Counted from the first letter of the stretch, positions 1-12,222 are shown. The stretch is DNA of 64,000 nt from Druceiella hillmani (GCA_039881145.1 JAYKKI010000091.1:3084501-3148500); one strand, 5' to 3'. The notes: generated from the letters alone by a model not told the origin. Translations and numbers: made by a program.

Positions 1-250
1 GACGCGTGAAACAAAAGATTTCGTTTGAGAAATTAGCCTAAGCTGGAGCGCCGCTCACGCGCGACATTGCCAAACCATGGGTTCGGCCGCGCGCCCGTGA
101 CGCCTTGTTACCTATGCGCTGTTGCCGTTCGATGTATTTGACAGTATTTGTATACAAACAAGCAAACGTGTCGGCTTCTTCAGTTATTTCGCAGTTTTTC
201 TTTCAAATAAATATTAAAAAATAGTTTGTGCGCGATATTTTGTGTTAAAA

Positions 251-2335
251 ATGGAACAATACAGTGTATCTTTTATTAAACAGTGTGAAAAGACTCTCGA
301 AATGCGCGTCGAACTGAAAGCTAAGGGGCCACCACGTCCTGAAATTGCACTTACTCAAAAATGTAGTACAAAAAACAGATATTTTATGCGTGTTTTTAAA
401 TCTGAACAATATTTCAAAACACCTTGGTTGTGTGGATGTGAAGAGAGCAATAAATTATTTCGTTTTCCGTGTCTGGTGTTTGGAGCTGGCGCCGGCAGTG
501 GTGGTGAGTCTGCATGGACAGAAACGAGTGTTGACGATTTAGCGCATCTTTCATTAAAAGTGAAAAAACATTCTCAATCTCGATTTCATATGTTATGTGA
601 AGTGCAATTGGCATCGATCGGTCGACAAGATATTCGTAGGGCGCTCGACTCTGCGCATCGAAAATCTATTCGAGAGTTCAATGAACGCGTTGATGAAAAT
701 CGATATATTTTAAGGCGTTTGATAGATTGCGTGGTATTTTGTGGTGCATTTCAAGTTGCTTTACGGGGACATGATGAATCTACGGAATCCCTTAACTTGA
801 ACCCCGGAATTTATAGAGGTTTGGTGGATTTCGTTTCAGAGATCGATTTGGCTATGAAACAGCATTTATCCAGTAGTTCGGTTTTTAAAGGTACGTCTAA
901 AACCATTCAGAATGACATATTAGATGCTATTTATGAAGTTTGTAGATCAGAAATACAGATACAAATTAAAAATGCAGAGTTTGTTGCAATTCAGGCAGAC
1001 GAATCAACTGATTGCTCTATTATTCAGCAGCTAGTATTGATTATTAGATATTTACATGACGGTAAAATATATGAAAGATTTTTGAAGTTTATACAACCTA
1101 AAGGCTATACGGCAGAAGTAATAGCGGCTGAAATCATGAAGGAGCTTGATTCTTTAAGTATTGATAAACATAAGTTAATTGGACAGAGCTACGACGGAGC
1201 TGCCGTCATGAGTGGAAGTATTAATAATGGTGTTCAAAAGATTATTAGAAATATCTACCCATATGCTTATTATGTACACTGTTACGCGCATCAACTTAAT
1301 TTAATTTTAGAAAAATGTGCATCGATTAATCACACAACACGAAGCTTCTTTTGCAATTTGCATGCATTTCCATCGTTTTTCACGCGTTCCCCGAAACGAT
1401 CCGAAATTTTAAAAGAAATCGTACATAAAAGAATACCTGCCGCTCCACAGACTAGATGGAATTATAATACACGTACAGTGAAAGTTATACACGATAATTT
1501 AGAGCCCCTTAAAGAGTGTATGCAAGTAATAATGGAGAATCATAACACTGACCACAATACCTATAATCAAGCTCAATCGCTTCTTTCATATTTATGTAAT
1601 GACAATTTTTTGTATTGGCTTAACTTTTTTGCGACGCTTATGCCGCACTGTGAAATGCTGTTCAAATTTTTACAGTCTCGATCACTTGACTCGATTAAAA
1701 TCACAAATGAAGTTGGTAAATTCGAAAAAGTAGTAAACCAGTTACGAGATGCTGTTCCACCATCTTCGCCGAAAAAAAAACGTCGCCTTGATAACTTGAA
1801 TCATTCAGTTATGAGAAAAGAAGTTTGTGACGTAATAAGAGTGCAGATTAAAGACAGATTCGTATATACTGACCATTTAATGGCGTCTAAATTGTTTTAC
1901 ACAGAGAGATATGTGAACTACAACAAGAGTTTTCCGGAGGATGATTTTAAAAAAGTGGTAGACACAATTTCCTGGAAAAAAACAAACTAAAAAATGAGTT
2001 ATTAGTCATTTACAGCCGAGAAGATTTTCACAATGCTGACGGCGCCGTTGCTTTGCTTCAACATTTTATAGAATTTTCTTTAGAATCTGTTTTTGCTGAA
2101 AGCGTAAAACTTCTAAATATTGTATGCACCATTCCTATGACGTCAGTAGCGTTGTTTTTCGACGTTAAATAAAGTCAAAACGTTTACGCGAAATATTATG
2201 GCGCAAGACCGTCTCAATGCATTATGTATGAAAAGCATAGAAAAACGCTTAATTAACTCTATATCTGATTTTCACAAAAAAATAATAGATGTCTTCAGTC
2301 GCCAAAAAGATCGGCGAATGGCTTTTATATACAAA
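251..2335 (+). pseudogene. Decayed hAT transposase, ZMYM1-like (DUF4371 type)
   Basis: An open frame of 579 codons from the ATG at 251 to the stop at 1990 encodes a hAT-superfamily transposase of the kind often annotated as zinc finger MYM-type protein 1-like. Counting three codons upstream of that ATG, a TTF-like zinc region lies at about residues 47-82 (PWLCGCEESN, then FPCLVFG). A catalytic Asp lies in QADESTD (about 253), a second in GQSYDGAAVMSG (about 318), and the family's CYAHQLNL motif follows at about 347. The C-terminal hAT dimerisation region continues past the stop in other frames: residues like SREDFHNADGAVALLQHFIE at about 2010-2100 and MAQDRLNALCMKSIEKRLIN at about 2200-2260, ending near RQKDRRMAFIYK at 2335. 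At least two frameshifts and a stop therefore break the gene. hAT transposases cut and paste their own element; this copy is probably inactive. The family call is firm; the 5' end of the element lies outside the window or is lost. Confidence 0.88.
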
Positions 2336-2349
2336 TAAATGGTATGCTT

Positions 2350-2402
2350 AATTTTTTATTTTTTTGTGAACCCCCATCAAAAAATGTCACGAGCCGCCTC
2401 TG
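2350..2402. repeat. Probable right terminal region of the first hAT element
   Basis: Just after the transposase, the sequence read inward on the minus strand starts CAGAGGCGGCTCGTGACA, the CAG-plus-GC-rich start typical of hAT terminal inverted repeats. No matching left end is visible near base 1, so the target duplication cannot be checked. Confidence 0.45.
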
Positions 2403-2419
2403 ATCCCATGCTTTAAGAC

Positions 2420-2680
2420 TCAATTGCTTTTTGACGTCGTAGGTTTATTTACACCAGTATCTTGATCCCTAATTTCTTGCTCCTTATAAAGCATAGGCTG
2501 CAACTGACGACTTTCTTCGCTGTGCTTGTTTGTGATTATCATTCCTGATGTAGTCGCTTTCTTACCGACGCCGCCACGAGAAATTTTTATTTCACACAAT
2601 TTACACACGACACTTTTTGGATTATTTCCATCGTCCTCAAAGTATATCCATATAGGCGTATTTCTTTTTAGATGCCATGA
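2420..2680 (-). pseudogene. BED-type zinc finger fragment of a second hAT transposase
   Basis: On the minus strand an open segment reads PIWIYFEDDGNNP, then CKLCEIKISRGG, then NKHSEES. This is the aromatic-C-x2-C-H-H layout of the BED zinc finger at the N terminus of many hAT transposases. A methionine at 2678 is one frame away from the finger, so a frameshift is needed. The ORF ends at 2420 and the DDE catalytic domain is absent. It abuts the terminal repeat of the preceding plus-strand hAT, so the two are separate insertions lying back to back. Confidence 0.65.
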
Positions 2681-3590
2681 TCGATTATTATTAGTTAGAG
2701 CTCACACAATTTCAATTTTAAACGAATTAAAACTCAGAGAGTACAATCAATTGCGCTTAGGTATTTACGGTGTGCGCCGAACTAAACTTGTCAAAACACG
2801 CAACGCGGTAGCAATATGACCGCGCGCGGAGAGCGCGGAGTTGGAGGGAGGTAAACACATTTGAACAAACGAGCTAGAAACAAACATGTGAAAACAGGTT
2901 TTCTCGCCACGTGCAGACCGAATAAATTTTACCTAATATTCGGCTATTCGGCCAGGAAACCCGCAGAATATTCAGTATTCGGCAAGAGGCCGAATATACT
3001 ATTCATTGCAAGTCTAATTAAAACGTAACAAAGCATATATATCGAGTGAGTTAACTTAAGAGTTATATCTTAGTTTTCTTTTGTCGCAGCACTACGACCT
3101 AATTATTTACATTAGCTGTGAATTATTTTTAACCCGCTTAAAATGTCTTACTACCTCATTCGCGTTGTTTTGAATTTTCAGTTTCAAAAACTTACCTTTG
3201 AAACATTTTCTGTGAGTCTCGTAAATATCTGTGACAGACATATACATGTCTGTCACAGATATTTGTTAAACATAAAATACCAGGCATTCAGAAAAATTCA
3301 CTAATGCAACATAAATACATGAAATCTTTGTTGGAGTGACCTCTACGACTTCTCGCAAGCTCATTTTTTAGTAAAAGTTTAGCAGCTTGACATTATAGCA
3401 CCAGGTTTTTTGTTTGTTTTGTGTCTCTTTTCTACCCTTAAAATTGCTTTACCGTTAAGTAACCAGTTATTATTTAAATTGACATGATTATACACTTCAC
3501 TGTGTTTTTTATTTATTTAATGAAAGTTATTTAAAACGTAGCAATAGATATGGACTGTCCTCTCTCCACGTAGCCCAGTACAGTCTTTCA
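2681..3590. other. Non-coding spacer with transposon-end-like repeats and a palindrome
   Basis: No gene is seen. Bases 2930-3015 hold several copies of the motif TATTCGGC/GCCGAATA in both orientations, the composition common at ends of insect hAT elements. This may be the 5' terminal region of the minus-strand BED-finger hAT. A perfect inverted repeat at 3223-3264 is listed separately. Confidence 0.4.
3223..3264. repeat. Perfect 19-bp inverted repeat with 4-bp loop
   Basis: The arm AAATATCTGTGACAGACAT is followed by ATAC and then its exact reverse complement. Total length is 42 bp. It could form a hairpin or cruciform. No flanking duplication or gene suggests a role. Confidence 0.9.
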
Positions 3591-4612
3591 TAGTGATGTG
3601 CGTAACCGATTATCAATAATCGATTATTGAGATAATCGGTTATGATCGATTACGACAATTCATAATAGATAATACGAGGTTTGCAAAATAATTTAAATAT
3701 GACCACATCGAAACACTGACGGGAGGTCAAATTAAAGAAACTTTAATGAATGTCTTTTAACTGCGTCTTGGTGCAATGGAAAGCAACAAATATGTGGCGA
3801 AAGCTTGTCTTTTGGATTCACAAGACGCTTGGGCTTGACACAGATTCCAACGCCACAAATTCCCAGCAACGTTGTTTAAAAGAACTGACATGTATGAGAT
3901 GCGGCACTTTAGAGACGAGTAAACCTAAAGAAACAGAGGCACCTGAAGAATAAGAAACTACAAAACTATTATCAATTTGGGATCACTTTTTAAAAAAGAA
4001 GTCTCATTACATTGCAGCATATACATGAACAACGCAGAATATAATATTTTTACGAGAGTATTTAGAGCTTCCTCTACTTGAAAGAAAAAGCAATCCTTTC
4101 ATTTATTGGGGGAGCATGAAAACTAATAACCCAGATTAACTAATAACCCTATTATACAATTCCCTCAAAGATAATATTTTCAAAAACTGGTCAAATAACT
4201 AATTTGAAAAAGAACCGGCTACTCCCAAAGCACTTTGATTATATTTTTAAATGCGAACCGGGCACTGCTGGAAAATTAATTATTATAAATAAACAAATTC
4301 TGACATATCTGTTGGCTAATTATTTGATGAAACTCAATATTTTTCTCATTCTTTAATTTTAAATAACTTTGATGCATTTTAATTTTTTGTGTTAATCTAA
4401 TTAATAAATCTGAAAAAGTATAATAGTTCGTGTTTTATTATCTTTTTTCTTTATAGGACTAGCTATGGTAATTATATTATGCCTTCGTTACTTTAATATC
4501 AATAATTGTTTTTTACCCATTATTGATCGATTGCAATTTTAATAACCCGTTTAATAGATTTTATAATAAACGATTAATAATTTTTTACAATAATCGAATC
4601 GGTACATTATTA
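3591..4612. mobile_element. Complete deleted hAT element with 8-bp target-site duplication
   Basis: The element is bounded by the 8-bp direct repeat GTCTTTCA at 3583-3590 and 4613-4620, the target duplication size of hAT elements. The left end starts TAGTGATGTGCGTAACCGAT and the right end, read inward, starts TAATAATGTACCGATTCGAT. They share one alignment with G-to-A type differences. Subterminal sequence is rich in ATCGATTA-like motifs (3605-3660 and 4515-4600). At 1,022 bp it is too short to encode a full transposase and holds only a C-terminal remnant, so it is a non-autonomous deletion derivative. Confidence 0.85.
3700..4135 (+). pseudogene. C-terminal remnant of the hAT transposase inside the 3591-4612 element
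   Basis: Spread over all three plus frames are pieces recognisable as the C-terminal part of a hAT transposase: a segment around 3760-3900 (LDSQDAWA and ELTCMRCGTLE), then LGSLFKKE near 3978-4000, and LPLLERKSNPFIYW near 4072-4115. The last is the conserved hAT dimerisation stretch before the WW-type motif. A 67-codon open frame at 3750-3953 covers part of this but is not a gene in its own right. Several frameshifts and stops make it a fossil. Confidence 0.6.
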
Positions 4613-4620
4613 GTCTTTCA

Positions 4621-5739
4621 TTCTAAATATCACGCTCGCTCAAACGTTTCGGCCGTAGACAAGCAAGAATTGTTTTTGGCCAAGAATAGGGGTGAGCCGT
4701 AACATGATTCCATAGAACATAGTAATTGTGCACGATTCTGTGTCAAAGAAACACAACTAGTAACTGATGCGCGATAGCTGCTACTCAAACTATTTATTTG
4801 CGTAACTATTATTGATATACATATATATACGGTCTATTTGAGACTATGCATAAGCCACGTCGATATCATCGCTTCAGTGTTAACATATTTCGAATCTTAT
4901 CTTTGAGTGTTAGTTTCGTTACATATATATGTTTTGCCCACATTAATAGTTTATTTAAGAAATATACTATTGTGGAAGGGTTTAGAACTAATTGTGTAGA
5001 CATGAAATGTATATGCGGAATGTATATTTGTTTAAGTGTGTAGAAAACTCGTAAAATTACTTAATTAACAGAAATGTTATTTAATTTTTATTTAATTATA
5101 TATACATATATTATGTATATATTTCAATATAAAACACATATACTTGCATATAGATTTATATTATTTTATGTGTGGTTGTTCAAGAGTAATGATATTACAA
5201 ATTTCGTTCCTTCTGCTATTGCTATCGTATAATATTAAATACATTTATCTCTACGTTGTTCGCTACTCTCTACTCCGATACATACATTGCGGTATAGGTA
5301 CTTAATACCAACATCAACACAGTACACGTTACTACGCAACATATAGTTTCGAGAAATAAATTATTTCTCGTGAGCAGGATAAATAGTTATCTGTTATTTC
5401 AGTGATAACTACTTACTTTTCGCCACGACCATCTCTAGTCAAACGAGAAGAATATTTCTAAGCACGAACATGTTATTCACATGAACGTGCTCATAAACTC
5501 GTGATTTCGTCTATAGGCAACCACACATTTGGCGAGGATAGTCGCTGGTCGGGCCATAGAAACTGTCGAACGAAGTGGAAAGGTTTTTCGCTGTCTGATT
5601 TATTCGTTACAATAAGTTAAATCTATTTTCCATTTAGTTTTTGACCGTAGCTATATTCAGTCAATTGTTATAATGGGTGTTCTGTTCGATAAGCTTCTTC
5701 TTTTGTTTATTCTTTTGTATTATTCATTTTTGTCAAATT
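4621..5739. other. Intergenic sequence, no recognised gene
   Basis: The stretch is AT-rich with TATATA runs (4815-4830, 5095-5130). Short inverted repeats occur at 5351-5369 (GAGAAATAAATTATTTCTC) and around 5461-5491. A TTTGGCGAGGATAG segment at 5528-5541 resembles a retroelement primer-binding site, but no LTR pair or pol gene supports that. Part may be the 5' leader of the LINE whose ORF1 follows. Confidence 0.4.
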
Positions 5740-6930
5740 GAATCTGCTTTAGCTTCGTGAAAGTGGATTTAGTTATTCCCGCTAAACCACCGGGACCTTC
5801 TAAATCGTCACTTTCTAATAATGAATTTGCTTGTCCTACTTCCCCAGCTAGTTTTGTTACCGTAATTGACTTCCAATAGGAATTAAAATGGGAACCCAAA
5901 AATTGTAAAACAACAAACTGTAAAAAAAAATCTAAAAATATTCCTTCATTCCACCATTTTTCCAGCAAGACCCCTCGCACTCCTCTTTCTCAAGCAAATT
6001 CTAATTTACTTCCATCAACCGCCGCTCTCCTTCCCCCCACTCTCCGAATTCTTTTGAAGATCGTTTATATGTCTCTGGCGAACGTCGCCATTATTGTCCA
6101 CGTTCAAAGAACAAAACCCCAATCCAATTCCGGATTCTCACTTCATGCTATTAAATTTGGTTCCGCTTTAAAAAATTACCATGTAGATGGTATAATTCGA
6201 GAGGGAATGAAACAAACTGGCTTAAACAGGATTTCGGTGGAATTTTCATCTGCGGACGCCGTCAACCGCTTGATAAACCACTCTGTTTTCACCACTCTGT
6301 TTCATAGAATAAATTGTTCATTTTCCCCCCTTTAACGTCAGTGCCCATACGGGGCATTGTTCGCAATGTTCCAGTTTATTGGTCTAACAAGGAGGTCTTA
6401 CAGAACATAGAAGTCCCAGAAGGGTGAGATAAGATTATTAAAGACCCCCGCTTGAACTTTAAAAAAATGATCGATGGCCAACCCAAATATTTTCCATCGG
6501 AAACGATGGTTATTACTTTTGATGGCCAAGCCTGTCCCCAACGAATATATATGGCATGTTCCTCGCGTCCAGTTTCAAGATATACAATACAATGCTTCAA
6601 ATGTTGTAGGTTTGGACATGTCGCTGAAAATGCCGATCTTCCGAGCGTTGTTTTCGATGTGAAGGTCACGTGGGAAGAAACTGGTCTCTTCCTATTGACA
6701 AAGCAAAATGTATATTTTGCAGTAGAAATCATGATTCCACTGATAGAGTTTGTCCGGAATCCAAAAGACACAAAAATATTAAATCTGAAATGTCTAAAAG
6801 AGACATATCCTATAAGCCTCAGTTGCAGCTCAACACGACCCGCCCCCCCTCAAAAAGAAGACTTTGGAAGGAGTTATCGTCACAACAACGTTTGTGGTAT
6901 TGTGATTGTAGAGTATGTGATTGTTGAGAA
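5740..6930 (+). pseudogene. Gag-like ORF1 of a Jockey/CR1-type LINE, frameshifted
   Basis: Pieces in three plus frames line up as ORF1 of an insect non-LTR retrotransposon. A proline/serine-rich N-terminal part lies at about 5760-6050. Then come an RNA-binding-like segment at 6103-6280 (LHAIKFGSALKN, VEFSSADAVNRLINH), LNFKKMIDGQPKYFPSETMV from about 6452, and zinc-knuckle pieces CFKCCRFGHVAEN (6594-6632) and CIFCSRNHDSTDRVCPE (about 6707-6757). ORF1 proteins coat the element's RNA. At least three frameshifts and the absence of a reverse transcriptase downstream show a truncated dead copy. The next element begins at about 6960 in the opposite orientation. Confidence 0.7.
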
Positions 6931-6959
6931 AAGTGAAGTGCATTTATTATTTGAAGGCA

Positions 6960-8190
6960 TAACAAAATCAGAGTTAACGGGTTTACTGTAGTAGGATTTG
7001 AAGTTGCGCTCTCGTTACATGTTTTCCGCCTGTTCAAGGCATCAGGATTATACACATTGTCCGGTATAACATGTGGGTGAAATGGATATATCCCTCTCTT
7101 CTTGGATACACTTTTAATAATTTGGCTATCCACACTTTGCCATACCTATCCAACAATGACAGAAAAATCTGTTTTTGGAAGTATCTTTCCCACATGAGCA
7201 CGTTGCCACTTCACGATTCTTTTATTCCAATCATCTTTGAAAAGTTTGAAAACAGCCAGATCCAGTGGCTGCAAGAAGTGGCTCGAGTTTAGTGGAAGTT
7301 TTATAATAGTTATATTATTTTTCTTCACCATTTCGATCACGAACAACTGGACGTGTGTGCTGTGTCCATCATAAATCGACATTGATGGCTCGGCTTTGTT
7401 TTTGATCATATGTATGAAGCTTTTGCTCATAAATTGTTAAATGCTTTTGCTTCAATCCAACAATTTTTCGTTGTTGTATATATAGTTCCAGGAAAAGCTT
7501 CTGGTAATATCCACTCACTCCATAGGTATTTACCTTTAAATATGATTAACGGTGGAACCTTTCCTCCCGCAGCACTGCTCGCAAATAACACAGTAGTGTT
7601 ATTTTTTCTCGACGATGCAGTCGTTCTTGTGGACGATAAGCCCTTTAACCCTACGACTTTTGTTTTTTTATAATCATTGCAATAGAATGTCTCGTCCAGA
7701 TTCCATATGCGACCCGGTCAACTTTCAACACCCAAATCTTTGAGGGTTTTGTTTTGTTTTTTCTAGCGTGTTCAACTGCTTGCGATTTTTTAATGGATAA
7801 ATCATTCCTGCACGCAAAATTGGCAAATCAGTCACTTCTAGGCATTCCATTAGTAAAAGGTTTTGGAATGTTGTTCAACCTTATATGTTGACTGACAAGT
7901 TCAATTACCTCTTAGCGTGAAAGTCCGAATCCCCACTTTTCCATGGTGTGTAAATCTTCTGCCATTTGCTTTGCAGTGTCTTGTGACAGGCCTGTTGATC
8001 TTCCGAGTGTTAATGATTTTTGCCCTCTGCGTCCAGTTACATGGCCCATGATAGTGGTCCGGGGTATGTTATATATTTTAGGGGCTTGATATCCCGATAT
8101 TTCATTATTTTTGACAGCCTCCACTGCTCTACACAAGGTGTCTTTTGTCCAACATGGACCTTCTTTTTTCCCTTTATATGTATAGACCAT
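6960..8190 (-). pseudogene. Nearly full-length decayed Tigger/pogo-type transposase
   Basis: Reading the minus strand from the ATG at 8190, the start MVYTYKGKKEG leads into a pipsqueak-like helix-turn-helix (residues about 10-55, AVEAVKNNEISGYQAPKIYN). A frame change follows, then the catalytic domain: WNLDETFYCND (about 7690), KVPPLIIFKGKYLWSEWILP (about 7520-7570), SIYDGHSTHV (about 7370), and NSSHFLQPLDLAVFKLFKDDW (about 7240-7300). The three acidic residues expected of the pogo DDD group are therefore still readable. Open segments are 7912-8190, 7146-7430 and part of 6960-7133, in different frames, so it is a pseudogene. No terminal inverted repeats were found. Confidence 0.85.
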
Positions 8191-9079
8191 AATGAAGCCT
8201 GTAAATAAAATAAGAAAAAGTTAAATTAACTAAACTGTTACTGAATTAAGAAGAATAAGCTTTAAAATAGTTTAATACATGAATAAGCGTTAACCAGTAA
8301 CGCTTTTTTACCTTGTTTGCAAATACGAGCCTAGTTATAGTCCATTCAATTTCAAGATGGAATGTTTACAAACAATCGAATTTGACAGTTAAAATATGGT
8401 TGGCACAAATATAATATTGATCAGCTGAACACTATAAAATTCAATGCATTATTCCCGGAGTATTATTGAAGTATATACATAATCAAAATATTAACTTCAG
8501 AAAGTTTCACTATGAAAAATGTTATAAATACAAGTAGAACACCATTATTTTATTGATTTTTGAAATTTTATACGGTAAAAATGGATAACCCTTCATTTTT
8601 TTTACGAAATAGTCAGGCGTTTCAAATATTTTGTGAAAATAATCAAAATCTCGACGCTGTAAAAATCTAGACCATATATGCTATTCATTAATTTTATAAG
8701 GCGTTAGAGTGAGATAGCTACAATGTGTCAGCTTTTGCTGCTATATTTCTAGATTTGATGACCTTATATACAGATATAGTTATGGTATATTTGGCGTATA
8801 GATAATTAAACAAACATTGTGACATATCTCATTTTCTCTTCAAGTAAGTGGTGGTACTAAAATAGTTTCCATCGCAGCCTACAAATTGTATACGTACTTC
8901 AGGATAATGTTTTTATAGTAACTCTAATAAGTAATCGTTTGCTCTTATTTCGATGTATATTTTCCATGATTATTCTTAATATTAGACATCTTTATATCAA
9001 AAACATTAAAAAAGCTTTAATGGCAATATCCGTTATAAGTTGGCCGCTCATGTAAGGATAAGATGGCCACTTAATTTTC
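8191..9079. other. Intergenic sequence, nothing recognised
   Basis: AT-rich sequence with no open frame of note and no recognised repeat. It probably includes the 5' non-coding part of the minus-strand Tigger element that starts at 8190. Confidence 0.5.
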
Positions 9080-9602
9080 GGGTCATTTTTCATCTGCCTT
9101 TGCATTTTTCGTTACTTTTTTATCGTGTAAGTTTTTCTTTTCCGTTTCTTGTTTCTTCATTTTCTTGCCACAAGGATTGCAAAAATTGTTGAATGGAATA
9201 CAATTAACATGCGGCCATAATTTACAAACAATTCATTGTAGCTAATCTTCTATTTTGTCAGTCTCGTAATAATTTTCACCGCATTCCACGTGTCATATAT
9301 ATTATCTTTGGGCCAGAATTTTCACCGGCTAATTCTATCGTTTCTTCTTCCTCAGAACTTGAATGTAATTTCATTTTTTGCTTTTTAATACTAAGATTGA
9401 TCTTTTCTTTTCTTTTCTCATTTATTTTACACCTGTGTACGTTTAAAATCAATTGAGTAAACAATTTTGTAGGTAAGGGCACTTCTTGTGACATAAAGAA
9501 TATAATAAAATAAGGCTCGAACTTTAATTCAAATATGACAGTATCAAAAAGTTTGACAATCTCTGAGTTGAATGTGTCATAGCGACGCGCTTGCCCCATC
9601 AA
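9080..9602 (-). other. Unrecognised minus-strand open segments, possibly a transposase C terminus
   Basis: A 108-codon frame (9602 down to 9276) starts MMGQARRYDTF and turns into a lysine-rich then acidic stretch (EKRKEKINLSIKKQKMKL, SSSEEEETIEL). A second frame downstream (about 9230-9085) reads CKLWPHVNCIPFNNFCNPCG followed by a lysine-rich end and stop. Charged tails with a Cys/His cluster occur at the C terminus of some Tigger/jerky transposases, but I do not recognise this one. It has no methionine context, promoter or splice pattern arguing for a host gene. Confidence 0.3.
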
Positions 9603-11164
9603 GGTTAAACTATTCTGTGGGTTAGACGCACTTGCCTCTTTGCAAAATCCATTGGTCGATAAATTGTAAATGCTAAATCTCGAACTATTTCACTAAACAG
9701 CAAGCAAATAAATATTGATAAGTATAGAATAATATTTGTAGAGTAATCTTACCTGGTTTTCATCACAAAACAACAAAATGTATATTATTTTTCGACAATT
9801 TACTGAACAACAGCGATATCCGAATACAAACGACACTGAAAATAAGATGGCGTCACAAGCCCGATGCTTTTGCCAATGCCCATTGTCCAAATTCCCAAAA
9901 ATCGAACTGAAATTTCCCAAATTTGGGGAGAAAAAAGGCCCGATTCCCCACAAATTCCCCACATCGATTATCTATCCTACAAAGGAAGTTACTTTTAATA
10001 AAAATTCAACAATATTTATGTAATTATATATTTTCATCACATGCAGATACTATTTTTTGCCATACAGTGGTTAATAGCTTATTTTTAGACGGATTTAATT
10101 TTAAAACACCGCCTTGTTTTTTTACTCTGTCTCTTGTAGCCATTAGCGATACTACGGTGTCCGTGTTCAAGCGATTTCTGTTTTCCGTTTTCAAATTTTT
10201 AAGAACACTGAATTTTCTCTCAACCGTTGCGTTCGAAAAGGGCAGCACAAGTAACAGGCGTATCACGCTTTTTAAATTGGTAAATAAATGTTCGCCTGCA
10301 CCGTTTTTTATGCGAAACACTTTACCCCAGTAACTTTCTGCATCGTGATATTCGTTAAGGCCGTATTCAGGAAAATTCAGTAAGGCGTGAGCTCGCCACT
10401 CATCATCTAAATCTTGTGCTTATTTCTTTAGCGTTGGGAATCGGTTCAGTACAACTGACAGTGATTTAATTTTGAACTGTTGTGCTTCTGATGGATTTAC
10501 TACAGATATAATAGAATATAAGGGGTCTCTAAAACCAAATCGCTTAGTTATGTCCGTCGTCAGTTCAATATAGAAATCCTGGCATGTTTTATAAAAATCT
10601 GTAATAGCGGGACGGGGAACATTTTCATCTCTTGTCAAAATTTTCATACTTTCTGTCGCCTTGGTTCCAATATTAATTTCATTTAAGCTGTCGAAATATG
10701 CTGTGTTTCGGAATTCAGCTTTTAAAATATCATCACAGGACTTGACATAGTCAATTTTCAAGTAATTAGCAGGCAGCAATTTCAGAAGTTTTTCTACTCC
10801 TGGCTTCAATCTGTAAAGAAGCGATGTTTCTGACTGGAACATAGTATTGAAATTGTTAATCATTGAAAGTACGTAGGACAGGAATTCTAAATACACCATA
10901 GTCAATCGGTTGTTCATTGTTGCCAGCATTTCGTCAGTAGTTTTCGACGGATCAGAAAAGACAGATTCTGTCAAGTACGCTTTTAATGGAGTATATTGCT
11001 CCAATACACGATCCACGCACGCCTGCAACGAAAGCCATCGAGTTTGAGCTGGTGCCAGAATTTTGTGTATCTGCACTTGAACAATTCTTGAAACTCTTTA
11101 AATCTAAGTTGTCTATGTGAACTTCTACTGAAGTGAGCTCCAATTGATCTCAAAAAATTTTCGA

Positions 11165-11857
11165 CATTTCGTGGTAGTTTGAGACAAGATTTACAGGCAG
11201 ACAGATATATCGTATGACAGGAGCATTTTATCAGTGCAATGTGAGGCAAATCTTTCTTTAGAAAAGCAAAAACGGAGCACTGTTCGCCTACCATCACGTT
11301 TGTAGTGTCTGAACGAAATCCAACCGTGTTTTCAATGGGTATGTTCTTTTTTCGTAGCATATCTTTCAAGCAGTTATATAGTCCAAATGCCGTTCCAGAT
11401 GACATTTCAACCATATCTAAAAACAAAGTTTCCACCATATTAGTCTGGTCATCATAAACGACAGCAGTAAAGCAGCATTGTTTTGTAGTACTTTGATCCG
11501 TGGTATTTGAGGTATATGACATTTCGTGGTAGTTTGAGACAACCTTTAGAGGCAGACAGATATATCATATGACAGGAGCACTTTATCAGTGCAATGTGAG
11601 GCAAATCTTTCTTTAGAAAAGCAAAAACGGAGCACTGTTCGCCTACCATCACGTTTGTAGTGTCTGAACTAAATCCAACCATGTTTTCAATGGGTATGTT
11701 CTTTTTTCGTAGCATATCTTTCAAGCAGTCATATAGTCCAGATGCCGTTCCAGATGACATTTCAGCCATATCTAAAAACAAAGTTTCCACCATATTAATC
11801 TGGTCATCATATACGACAGCAGTAAAGCAGCATTGTTTTGTAGTACTTTGATCCGTC
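11165..11857. repeat. 338-bp tandem duplication inside the hAT transposase
   Basis: Bases 11165-11502 and 11520-11857 are copies of each other, with no length difference and only scattered substitutions, separated by 17 bp of unrelated filler. Each copy spans the stretch from the TTDQSTTKQCC block to the KLPRNV block. The second transposase frame therefore runs into a repeat of its own catalytic core. Confidence 0.9.
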
Positions 11858-12163
11858 GTTTCGTCCATAATTAGTGAAAAGAAATTTCCTTCTGTTCGCA
11901 ATTTTTCGTTAATATTTTCCATGAATATGTTTCCTAAAACATTCTTTATTATGGCTGTAACTTTTGTTCTATGTATATTCGTATTTTTAGGTATAGTTGA
12001 ATCTGGAAAAATGTCTTTACAGAGCGGACCTAATGAATCCATGAAAGAAAGCTGGATATTGTGTTCAGCCAAAGCTCCTGCTAATTTTAGTTCAGCTCTA
12101 CGCACATTCTTTTCCAATTCAGTCCCTGGCAAATAAGATAGAATTTTCGGAACATCTTGTGTG

Positions 12164-12222
12164 CTTTTTTCTTATGACGGTCTGTTCTTATGACGAATGC
12201 TTTTTTCTTATGACGGTCTGAA
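12164..12222. repeat. Small tandem duplication in the zinc-finger region
   Basis: TTTTTTCTTATGACGGTCTG occurs twice, separated by a short partial copy of itself. In the minus-strand protein this repeats the DRHKKKA residues, adding a dozen or so residues just after the zinc finger. Confidence 0.8.

Noticed and set aside
414..614. Minus-strand 66-codon frame inside the first hAT
   Set aside because: Shadow of the plus-strand transposase.
5340..5560. Possible LTR with primer-binding site (TTTGGCGAGGATAG)
   Set aside because: No matching second LTR, no TG...CA boundaries that I can defend and no gag-pol. The ORF1 downstream is of LINE type.
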